Below, piece after piece: positions 50,527 through 58,917 of a stretch of DNA of 64,000 nt. The stretch is from positions 248,001 to 312,000 of the forward strand of contig CAVPNH010000007.1 of NCBI GenBank assembly GCA_963706755.1, in the 5' to 3' direction. The number at the start of each line of letters is the position of its first letter. Position 1 is the stretch's first letter. A program made the position numbers and the translations under genes. The stretch is from RPQJ01 sp963706755. Its GTDB lineage: Bacteria; Pseudomonadota; Gammaproteobacteria; Steroidobacterales; Steroidobacteraceae. Below the pieces are notes generated by a model. That model was not told the origin of the DNA. It made no database searches and worked only from the letters and a program-made list of their open reading frames with translations.

Positions 50527-51222
50527 ATGCTTCCGATGAAGGCAACTCCCGCAATGCGACTCGCCAGCCCCATCGCGTGCATCCGCCCTGCGGCCTGGCT
50601 CGCCTGCGCGTTCCTCGCCGGCTGCGGTCCGACCCGGTTCGAGGCGCAGCCGGACATTCCGACTCCGCTGGTCACGAAGATTCCCGTGGTCGTGGGCGTG
50701 TACATCACGCCCGAGTTCCGGAACAAGGTGTACCAGGAGAAACGCGACGGCGGGAACTACGAGATCGCCATCGGAAAGTCCCAGTCCGAGGGCTTCATGC
50801 GCCTGATGGACGCGATGTTCGACCGCGTGGTTCCAGTGACCGGTACGGACGCGGGTGCAAGCACCGATCCGCAGATCCGCGGCGTGATCGAGCCCGTGCT
50901 CGAGGACTTCGCCTTCGTCACGCCCGTGGACTCGGGCTCCGATGTGTACGCGGTCAGCCTCAGGTACCGGTTCAACGGCTACCGGCCGGACGGGCAGGCC
51001 ATCGACTCCTGGACATTCACCGGTTATGGCGCCGCGGCGAACGAGGGCATGCTCAGCAGTGGGTCGGACGCGCTGAAGAAGGCAGTGCAGCTCGCCATGC
51101 GCGACGCGGCCGCCAAGCTCGCCACCGAGTTCCGCGAGCAGGCACTGGTGCGGGGCCTGCTGCCCGCGGTGCCCGGGGTCGCCACCGAGGCGCCGGTCGA
51201 AGCGACGGCACCTCCGCAGTAA
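50527..51222 (+). CDS. hypothetical lipoprotein at the end of the kinase/VWA gene set
   Basis: A 231-residue lipoprotein; a signal peptide ends in AWLACAFLAGC (Cys about 33). An in-frame ATG at 50500, inside the preceding VWA gene, is an alternative start, but 50527 (MLPMKATPAMRLASPIACIR) fits better. The mature domain (PVVVGVYITPEFRNKVYQEK, LKKAVQLAMRDAAAKLATEF) resembles small outer-membrane lipoproteins of the LptE/CsgG-like size class without a firm match. It is the last gene before a convergent unit. Confidence 0.75.
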   Translation: MLPMKATPAMRLASPIACIRPAAWLACAFLAGCGPTRFEAQPDIPTPLVTKIPVVVGVYITPEFRNKVYQEKRDGGNYEIAIGKSQSEGFMRLMDAMFDRVVPVTGTDAGASTDPQIRGVIEPVLEDFAFVTPVDSGSDVYAVSLRYRFNGYRPDGQAIDSWTFTGYGAAANEGMLSSGSDALKKAVQLAMRDAAAKLATEFREQALVRGLLPAVPGVATEAPVEATAPPQ

Positions 51223-51226
51223 GGAA

Positions 51227-52847
51227 TCAGCCGCCGGAATTCGCGGGCGCCGGTACGGACTCAGGCTGCGTCGCAGGAGTCGCCTCCGTCGCCGGCGCGC
51301 CCGCCGGCTCGTCCGACTCCTTTTCGATGAGCACGTAGAACGGCTGATCGAGCGTGACTCCCGGCGTATCCACCGGAATTCCCTTCTCGAGCCGCGGCCG
51401 GTAGATCGCGGCCTGCACGGCACGCTGGGCCTGTGCCCCGCGGCTGGGGTCGCCGGCGTCCGACACCACCTTCGGGTTCGCGACGCGGCCGCGCGCCGTG
51501 ACCGTGAAGGCGATCTGCGCTTCGCGCAGGACCACTTCGTCCGCCGGCCGGCCTGCGTAGCGGCTCCACGATCCCGGAGGCACGTAGGCGAGCAGCAGCG
51601 GGTGGCCGAACAGCAGTTCGGTCACGGGCTTGCCGTCGGCGGTGGCCCCGGCTGCCGCCTGCCACGCGAGCTGGTAATTCGGCAACGCTTTCTCGGCCTG
51701 GTTGCGCGACTGGTACCAGTCGCCCAGCAGCGTGCGGACGTCGGCGACCTGGGCCGGTGACGGCGGCGCCTGCGCTGTCCGCGATCGCGACCGCGCGCTC
51801 GAGCGAGGACAGTCCTTCCGTCGCGATGGTGTTCGGCGACACCGACGGCAGGACCGGCGCCATCGAGTCGTGGAACATGGACTGGCGCTGCTCGTCGGGC
51901 GTCGCGGCCCTCGCGGTCGAGGGGTCGAGGAGCTGGCGGCGGGCGCACTCGGCAAGCGCCGTCAGGGGGCCGATCAGTTCCGCGGCGTTCTCCCCCTTCG
52001 CGTCCTCGACGATCGCGATGGCGCTGCGCAGCGACGCGCGGGCCGCGTCGTAGGACCGGATCCTCGTGAACCAGCGACCGATGGACTCGAGTTCCTGCGC
52101 GTAACGCAGGCTCGCCGCGCCGTACTTGCGCTCGATCGCGCGCAGGATGTAGCGGCGCGCCCGCAGCGCGTCGTCGACACGGCTGAGTTCGACCAGCGCC
52201 GTGGCGTATTTCTCGAGGAAGGGGATCTGCTCCTCGGTGAAAAGGCCCTGCTCGCGGCGGGCGAGCGCGATGGCTTGCTCGTACCGCACGACGGCGAGGT
52301 CGTAGCGCTTGCCCGCGTAGTAGGTGGTGGCGAGTCCCGCCTGCGCACGGGCGAGCCGCGCGCCGGTCGTGCGGCCGGACGCCTCGATCAATGCGATGAC
52401 CCGCAGGTAGCTCGCTTCTGCGCCCGCGTAGTCCCCGTCCAGGTATTGCGCGAGCGCCAGGTTCATCAGCGCCACCTGCAGGTCGTCGCCGCCCGCGTTC
52501 GGCCGCTTCTCGATCTCGCCGAGCACCTGTCGCGCCAGTGCCATGGCCTTCTCGTACTCCTTCGCGTCGAGGAGCTGGCGGAATTCGCTCGAGGAACCGG
52601 CGAGGAACGGGGCCGGGATGACGGGCTTCGGCTGCGGCTGCGCGGGTCCCGTCTCCGGCAGCGTGGCCGTCTGCTGCGCGGAGCCCGCTGCTGGAAGTGC
52701 GGCGCCCGGCGGTGCGACCGCCGGAGCAGCTTCCGCCTGCCCGAGCGAGGGGCGCGCGACGATCGCGAGCACGATCGCGAGGACCGTCGAGGCCGTTCGC
52801 GCGGACCAGTGGCGTTCGCGTCGGGTGTGCACGGACCGCCGGATCAC
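51227..52847 (-). CDS. periplasmic TPR protein with TonB-like C-terminal domain, one frameshift
   Basis: Reconstructed protein of about 540 residues. GTG 52847 overlaps the nadE stop (GTGA), so translation is coupled. The basic N-terminus and helix STVLAIVLAIVARPSLGQAE form a signal peptide or anchor. A Pro/Ala linker leads to TPR-like repeats (about 85-330; SSEFRQLLDAKEYEKAMALA, LALAQYLDGDYAGAEASYLR). After a one-base shift near 51777 the frame continues APPSPAQVADVRTLLGDWYQ to a TonB-C-like domain (VVLREAQIAFTVTARGRVAN, AVQAAIYRPRLEKGIPVDTP). The role is unknown; the end domain is of the energy-transducer type but no TonB box or ExbBD is next to it. Confidence 0.75.
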
Positions 52848-54935
52848 GACCTGCGTCGGCGCCCGGCTGGAACGTTGGCTCGAAGCTCGTCGAGCCAGAC
52901 CGTCGCGGGCGAGTCGCTGGGCGCACGCCAGTCGCTGCGCGGCGACAGCGAGCCGCCGGAGCCGACCTTCGGCCCGTTCGGCATCGCCGAGCGCTTGAAC
53001 TGGCTGTCCTGGAAGAAGCGCTGCAGGAACACCTCTAGCCAGCGGCGGATGGTCGCGAGGTCGTATTCGCGTCGTTCGCCCGGCGGCACCGTATCGGGCC
53101 ACGCGCCGGTATCGCGATCGCCCCAGGCGGAATGCGCGAGGAATGCGACCTTGCTCGGCCGGTAGCCGAAGCGGCTCAGGTAGTAGAGGTTGAAGTCCTG
53201 CAGCTCGTACGGGCCGACCACGGCTTCCGACGAGTGCTCCGGCTCCTCGCCCGAGCCGGGCACGAGTTCCGGCGAGATGCGCGTGGCCACGATGCGTTCC
53301 AGCACCTTGGACGTCTGTACGTCGAACTGCTTGGTAGCTCACCAGCCAGCGCACGAGGTGCTGGATCAGCGTCTTCGGCACGGAGGCGTTCACGTTGTAG
53401 TGCGACATGTGGTCGCCGACACCGTAGGTGGTGAAGCCGAGGGCGAGTTCCGAGAGGTCGCCCGTGCCGAGCACCAGCGCGCCGTGCAGGTTCGCGAGAC
53501 GGAACAGGTGCGAAGTGCGCTCGCCGGCCTGCACGTTCTCGAAGGTCACGTCGTACACGGGTTTGCCCGGCTGTACGGGTGCTCGATGTGCCGGAGCATC
53601 AGCTCCGCCGACGGCCGGATGTCGATTTCCGCGGACGAGATGCCGAGCGCCTTCATGAGCGCGTGCGCGCTGTCGAAGGTATGGCGGCTCGTGCCGAATC
53701 CCGGCAGCGTGTAGCCGAGCACGTTGCTGCGCGGCAGCCCGAGGCGGTCGAAGGCGCGTACCGCGACGAGCGCGGCCTGGGTCGAGTCGAGGCCGCCCGA
53801 GATGCCGATCACGACTTTTCGCAGCCCGCTCGCGTCGAGGCGCTTCATGAGGCCCTCGACCTGGATGTCGTAGACCTCGGCGCAGCGCTCGTCGAGCTTC
53901 GAGTGGTCCGCCGGCACGTACGGGAAGCGCTCGACCCGTCGCTCGAGCGGCACGCGACCGCGCGGCAGGTCGAGCTCGAACTCGATGCGACGGAAACCGG
54001 CGAGCAGCGCGGCGTTCACCTGGACGCTGTCGCCGAAACTCGTGAGCCGCGCCCGCTCCTGCCGCAGGTGATCGAGATCGATGTCGGCCGTGACGAGTCC
54101 CGGTTCGAGCGGGAAGCGCCGCGACTCGGCGAGCCGTTCGCCGTTCTCGTAGGCGAGCGCGTGGCCGTCCCATGCGAGGTCGGTCGTCGATTCGCCTGGG
54201 CCCGCGCCGGAATAGAGGTAGGCCGACACGCACTTGGCCGACTGGGAGGCGCAGAGCAGTCGCCGGTAGTCCGCCTTGCCGACGGTGATGTCGCTGGCGG
54301 AGAGGTTCGCGATCACGGTCGCGCCGGCGAGCGACGCGAGCGTGCTCGGCGGCAACGGTACCCACAGGTCCTCGCAGATCTCGAGGTGCATCACGAAGCC
54401 GGGCACGTTCGTCGCCGCGAAGAGCAGCCGGTTGCCGAAGGGCACGTCCTGCCCGAGCAGGCGGATGCTGGTCGAAAGCGCCTGTGCGGCCGGTGCGAAC
54501 TGACGCTTCTCGTAGAACTCGCGGTAGTTCGGCAGGTAGCTCTTCGGCACCGCGCCGAGGATGCGGCCACGATGCACGAGGACACCGCAATTGAAGAGCC
54601 GGTCGTCGGCGCGCAGCGGCAGGCCCACCGCGAGCGCGGGGGCGAGGTCGCGGCTGGCCCGGACCAGTTCCCCGAGCGCGGTGACGGACGCGTCCTGGAG
54701 CGCGTCCTGCTGGAACAGGTCCTCGTTCGAATACGCCGACAAGCCCGAGTTCGGGGAACACCGCCAGCACCGCGTGGGTCGCCGCCGCCTGGCGGGCCAG
54801 CGCCAGTGTCTGCCCGAGGTTGTAGGCGGGAGATGCCACCTCGACCCGCGGGGTGGCGATGGCCGCCCGGACGAATCCGTGGCGGTAGATGGAATCAAAG
54901 GGCGGCCCCGGCAGGGGGCGGCGGGTCTTGGCCAT
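52844..54935 (-). CDS. nadE: glutamine-dependent NAD+ synthetase (NadE), three frameshifts
   Basis: Amidates deamido-NAD+ with glutamine in NAD synthesis. Start ATG 54935 (MAKTRRPLPGPPFDSIYRHG). The N-terminal nitrilase-type glutaminase has Glu in LAVFPELGLSAYSNEDLF, Lys in GAVPKSYLPNYREFYEKR and Cys in HLEICEDLWVPLPPS; the synthetase has the P-loop VVIGISGGLDSTQAALVA and the C-terminal NLHGALVLGTGDLSELALG. One-base shifts near 54740 (+1), 53563 (-1) and 53333 (+1) each restore a perfect family match. Corrected length is about 696 residues. The gene is usually essential, so sequence error is more likely than decay. Confidence 0.88.
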
Positions 54936-55152
54936 TCGGGCCTCTTGGAGGGGCGATCCCGGCAGTTTCGGCCCACCGGGCGGGTCCGGCAAGGCCCGCG
55001 CCCGGGTACTCCAATATGACTTAATCCGCGTTAGGCTATCCGGCGTCCGAATCCGGGACCGGGGCTGGGATGCTGGTCACATCCCCGGGCGCGGCCGCCG
55101 GGCTAGCCTTGGAGCAGATTGGAGATCTTTGCCGGCACGGGGTAAGCGACTG

Positions 55153-55509
55153 GTGAGTGACCTATTCAATCGGGCCAAGGCACTGTTCGGGCGCAGCGAG
55201 CCCGAGGCGAAGCCCGCGCCCGTGAAGAAGAAACCCATCAATCCCTGGCACGCGGTCTCGATCGTGCCGGGGCCTCGCGCCTGCGCTGCCGCGCTCGAAC
55301 TCCGCGATCAGCGCTTCCTGTCGCGCTCGGCGCCGACGCTGCCGCTCAAGAAGTGCGACAACCCCGCGTGCACCTGCCGCTACGAGCACTACGTGGATCG
55401 CCGGGGCGCGCCGCGGCGCGCCTTCGACCTGGGCGCCTCGATCGCAGGCTACGATGGCCCCGAGCATCGCGCGAAAACAAGGCGCGGCCGCCGCAAGACC
55501 GACGAGTGA
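55153..55509 (+). CDS. small conserved Cys-motif protein of unknown function
   Basis: A 118-residue cytosolic protein with GTG start at 55153 (VSDLFNRAKALFGRSEPEAK). A basic KPAPVKKKPINPWHAVSIVP is followed by ELRDQRFLSRSAPTLPLKKC and the motif CDNPACTCRYEHYVDRR (CX4CXC), which could bind zinc, then a basic tail. I have seen the C-N-x-C-x-C-R-Y-x-H-Y pattern in unnamed proteins but know no function. It is convergent with the metallo-hydrolase downstream. Confidence 0.7.
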   Translation: MSDLFNRAKALFGRSEPEAKPAPVKKKPINPWHAVSIVPGPRACAAALELRDQRFLSRSAPTLPLKKCDNPACTCRYEHYVDRRGAPRRAFDLGASIAGYDGPEHRAKTRRGRRKTDE

Positions 55510-55527
55510 GCCCGGCGGGGATCCCGA

Positions 55528-56181
55528 TCAGCGCCCGCGTCCCACGGCTGCATCACCCGCGAACGGGTTCGTGCGGCGCTCTTCCCCGAACGTGGACATG
55601 GGGCCGTGGCCCGGGACGAACCGCACGTCGTCGCCGAGCGGGAAGAGCTTCGTGCGGATCGCATTGATCAGCGTGTCGTAGTCGCCGCCCGGGAAGTCCG
55701 TCCGTCCGATCGAGCCGGCGAAGAGCACGTCGCCCACGAACGCCAGGCGCTCCGCGGGCGAGTGGAAGACCACGTGCCCGGGCGTGTGCCCCGGGCAGTG
55801 CTTCACCTCGAACTCGATGTCACCGACCTGCGCGAGGTCACCATCCTCGAGCCATCGGTCCGGCACGAAGCTGCCGCCGCTCGCGATGCCGAACATGCGC
55901 GCCTGCTCCGCCAGCCCGTCGATCCAGAACTGGTCGCCGCGGTGCGGGCCTTCAATCGGCAGGCCGAGCGTCCGCGCGAGTTCCGCGGTGCCGCCCGCGT
56001 GATCCACGTGGGCGTGCGTGAGCAGGATCTTCTCGAGCTTCACGCCTTCGTCGCGGACCGTGGCGAGGATGCGGTCGAGATCGCCGCCCGGGTCGATGAC
56101 CGCGCCGGCGCCGGTTTTCTCGCACCAGACCACCGAGCAGTTCTGCGCGAATGGCGTGACCGGGACGATCGCGACGCGCAC
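55528..56181 (-). CDS. MBL-fold metallo-hydrolase (YcbL/glyoxalase II-like)
   Basis: A 217-residue protein from GTG 56181 (VRVAIVPVTPFAQNCSVVWC). Zinc ligands: LLTHAHVDHAGGT (HxHxDH), KHCPGHTPGHVVF, FVGDVLFAGSIGRTD and FVPGHGP. Length and motifs match YcbL-type type II glyoxalases, which lack the C-terminal domain of GloB. In the sequence as given the frame is open upstream through the DUF502 gene without a stop. A TGA in another frame lies one base before the GTG, as if the two genes were once separate. Confidence 0.85.
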   Translation of the reverse strand: MRVAIVPVTPFAQNCSVVWCEKTGAGAVIDPGGDLDRILATVRDEGVKLEKILLTHAHVDHAGGTAELARTLGLPIEGPHRGDQFWIDGLAEQARMFGIASGGSFVPDRWLEDGDLAQVGDIEFEVKHCPGHTPGHVVFHSPAERLAFVGDVLFAGSIGRTDFPGGDYDTLINAIRTKLFPLGDDVRFVPGHGPMSTFGEERRTNPFAGDAAVGRGR

Positions 56182-56800
56182 CTCAGCGGGCCCGTCGGTT
56201 CGTCCGCGTCGGGTACGCTGCGCCACGGTCACCCCGCCCATGAGCACGATGCGCATCGCGGTCTCGACCGAGAGCGAGGTGGGTTCGAGCAGGTCGCGCG
56301 GGAGGAACACGGTGTAGCCGCCGATCATGTAGCTCATGGGCAGGTAGACGGCGACCTTGTCCGCGGTTCCGTCGCCGAGGCCGAGGGCCGCCGCCGATTC
56401 GGATGTCACGAAGCCGATCGCCTTGCCGGGCCCGAACGGCACGAGCACCACGCGCTTCAGGTCGCCGCCCTTGCCTGACGACGGAAAGAACCGCATGAAG
56501 TCGCGGATGGCGACGTATACGGTTTTCACCACCGGAATACGCGCGAAGAGCCGGTCCCCGAACTTGAGCGCCCGGCGCACGAGGTAGGCGTTCACGGCGA
56601 GGCCAGCCAGGTAGAGGACGACCAGGCCTGTGAGCAGCCCGAGGCCGGGCCAGTAGGCGGACGCGGGGATCAGGAGCTTGATCGCCGGGGAGAAGACGCG
56701 CTCCGCCGTGCCTGCCAGCCAGGAGACGAGGTAGAGCGTGAGCGCGATGGGCAGTATAGCCACCAGGCCCTTCAACGTCGTGTTCCAGATTCTTGCGCAT
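56182..56800 (-). CDS. DUF502 membrane protein, start frameshifted, 3' end open into the MBL gene
   Basis: About 206 residues. ATG 56800 with ATGCGCAAG is followed by one extra A near 56791; without it the frame reads MRKIWNTTLKGLVAILPIAL, the standard DUF502 start. Two helices (about 8-30 and 50-75) are followed by the family marks IPVVKTVYVAIRDFMRFF, VVLVPFGPGKAIGFVTSES and YTVFLPRDLLEPTSLSVETA. Function is unknown in bacteria; plant homologues are called LIKE-COV. The frame continues into the metallo-hydrolase, which could be a real fusion or another missing or extra base near 56200. Confidence 0.8.
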
Positions 56801-56899
56801 CGTCGTTCCCCCGCCGCGGGCTGCGAAGTATGCAGAGCACTTGCACGCGCCGCCAGCGCGATCACGTATCATCGCGCCGATTCCCCGGGACTACGGTCG

Positions 56900-58337
56900 A
56901 TGCCGAAGCGATTACGCGCCTTCGCCTGCCTGCTCGTGCTGGCGTGCCTTCCGCACGCCGCGCCCGCGCGCGACCGTGACTACCTCCCGTCGGAAGTCGA
57001 GCGCGTGCTGGCGCAGCAGCATATTCCCGGCACCAGCCTGAGCGTGCTGGTGAAGGAGGTCGGCCGCGACGAGCCGCTCCTCAGCTACAACTCGACGGTG
57101 CCGCGCAATCCCGCCTCGACCATGAAGGTCGTCACGACCTGGTCGGCGCTCGAGATGCTCGGCCCCGCGTATACGTGGCGGACCCGCGCCTACGCGACGG
57201 GACCGGTCCACGACCAGGTGCTCGAAGGCGACCTCGTGCTGGTCGGCGGCGGTGACCCGTACATGACGGCCGAGCGCTGGTGGGGATTCGTGAACGGCCT
57301 GCGACAGGCCGGCATCCAGCGCGTCACCGGCGACGTGATCATCGACAACAGCTACTTCGCGCCGCAGGGCGACGACCGCGGCGCCTTCGACAACAAGCCG
57401 TCGAGCACCTACAACGTCCTGCCGGATGCGCTGCTCGTGAACTTCCAGACGGTCACCTTCAGCCTGTTCCCGGACCTGGCGGCAGGCGTGCTGCGCGCGA
57501 GAGCCTATCCCTGGCCCGCGAACCTCACGGTCGACAGCACGGCGCGCCTCGACAAGGGGTCCTGCCGCCGCGGCGCCGCCGGGGTCGGGGTGTCGACACC
57601 CGACGGCGCGGCGGGCAACCACATCGTTTTCACCGGACGCTACGCGTCCGGCTGCGGCACGATGAGTTTCACCCGTGCGGTCATGCGCGCGCCGGAGTAC
57701 GCGTTCGGCACGTTCAAGGCTTTCTGGCTGGAGAGCGGCGGGAAGCTCGACGGCGGCTGGCGGATCGGGGTCGTCCCGCCGGGCGCGAAGCTGCTCCACT
57801 CGCAGGAATCGCTGTCGCTGGCCGAGATCATCCGGCTGGTGAACAAGTTTTCGAGCAACACCATGGCCCGGCAGTTGCTGCTCACGCTCGGCGCCGAGAA
57901 GGCGGGCCGTCCCGGCACGACTGGCAACGGGCGCAAGGTGATCACCGACTTCCTCGCGACCCGGGGCATCTCGATCCCCGACCTCGTGCTCGACAACGGC
58001 TCCGGGCCTGTCGCGCGAGGAGCGCATTTCCGCGGCGGGGCTGGCCGACGTGCTGCTCGCGGCCTGGCGCAGCCAGTACATGCCCGAGTTCGCGGCCTCG
58101 CTTCCACTGTCCGCGACCGACGGGACCCTGCGCAATCGCTTCCGCTCGCCGGAGATGCAGGGACGGCTGCGCATGAAGACCGGCACGCTGGAAGGCGTGA
58201 GCGCGCTCGCGGGCTACGTGAGCGCGGCCTCAGGCCGGACCTTCGTGGCCGTCATCATCGTGAACCATCCCAAGGCCGGCACCGGCGGGGGCCAGGCCCT
58301 GCAGGCTGCCCTGGTGCAGTGGGTGTTCGGCCAGTAG
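56900..58337 (+). CDS. dacB: D-alanyl-D-alanine carboxypeptidase/endopeptidase PBP4 (DacB), one frameshift
   Basis: A periplasmic penicillin-binding protein that trims peptidoglycan peptides. Signal peptide MPKRLRAFACLLVLACLPHA (cut near APA-RD). Active-site motifs: NPASTMKVVTTWSALEML (SxxK), NKFSSNTMARQLLLTLG (SxN) and RMKTGTLEGVSALAGY (KTG). A one-base shift near 58010 (one G too many) restores SREERISAAGLADVLLAAWR. Corrected length is about 478 residues, as for DacB. The stop codon lies inside a long palindrome. Confidence 0.9.
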
Positions 58338-58430
58338 CCAAAGAGGGGACCGTCCCCTCCCAGGGGACTGTCCCCTCTTTGGCTACTGGCCCCTCCCAGG
58401 GGACTGTCCCCTCCCGGCGGAACGTCCCCC
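58331..58430. repeat. 59-base palindrome plus further GGGGAC/GTCCCC repeat units
   Basis: 20-base perfect inverted arms at 58331-58350 and 58370-58389 (CCAGTAGCCAAAGAGGGGAC and its complement) enclose an inner GTCCCCT-AGGGGAC hairpin. They are followed to 58430 by another AGGGGACtGTCCCCT unit and half units. The left arm contains the dacB stop codon. It can act as a transcription terminator and looks like a REP-type dispersed element. A TATACT (58432-58437) just after it may be the promoter of the HIT gene. Confidence 0.75.
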
Positions 58431-58467
58431 TTATACTCTGGCGAGCATCCGGACCCGGTGAACGACA

Positions 58468-58887
58468 ATGCCGTACGACCCGAGCAACATATTCGCGCGC
58501 ATCCTGCGCGGCGAGATCCCGGCCCACAAGGTGTTCGAGGACGAGCAGACGCTCGCCTTCATGGACGTGATGCCGCAGGCCGACGGGCACACGCTGGTGA
58601 TCCCGAAGGCCGGTGCGGAGAATATCTTCGACCTGCCGCCGGAGTCGCTTGCTGCCACGATCCTCACGACGCAGCGCGTCGCCCGCGCGGTGAAGAAGGC
58701 GTTCGACGCCCCCGGAGTCCTGGTCGCGCAGCTGAACGGCCGGGGTGCCGGGCAGAGCGTGTTCCACATCCACTTCCACGTAATCCCGCGCTTTGAAGGC
58801 ATCGATCTCAGGTTCCACGCGCGAGGCATGGCCGATCCGCAGCTCCTCGCGGCGCACGCGGCCAAGGTACGGGCGGCGCTCGACTGA
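58468..58887 (+). CDS. HIT-family protein (histidine triad nucleotide hydrolase)
   Basis: A 139-residue protein. The histidine triad is FHIHFHVIPRF (about residues 98-108), preceded by the typical NGRGAGQSV, and the N-terminal IFARILRGEIPAHKVFEDEQ is the Hint/HinT family start. It should hydrolyse nucleoside phosphoramidates or dinucleotides. It precedes acs by 30 bases, same strand. Confidence 0.93.
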   Translation: MPYDPSNIFARILRGEIPAHKVFEDEQTLAFMDVMPQADGHTLVIPKAGAENIFDLPPESLAATILTTQRVARAVKKAFDAPGVLVAQLNGRGAGQSVFHIHFHVIPRFEGIDLRFHARGMADPQLLAAHAAKVRAALD

Positions 58888-58917
58888 GCGCAGCATGCGG
58901 ACGGGGGGAAGACCTGA

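Noticed and set aside
37832..51222. Type VI secretion locus
   Set aside because: Kinase, FHA, SUMF and lipoproteins recall T6SS regulation, but no TssB, TssC, Hcp, VgrG, TssM or ClpV is present.
51261..54992. A single 1243-residue minus-strand protein
   Set aside because: It joins pieces of nadE and the TPR/TonB-like gene that happen to share a frame because of indels; motif order shows two genes.
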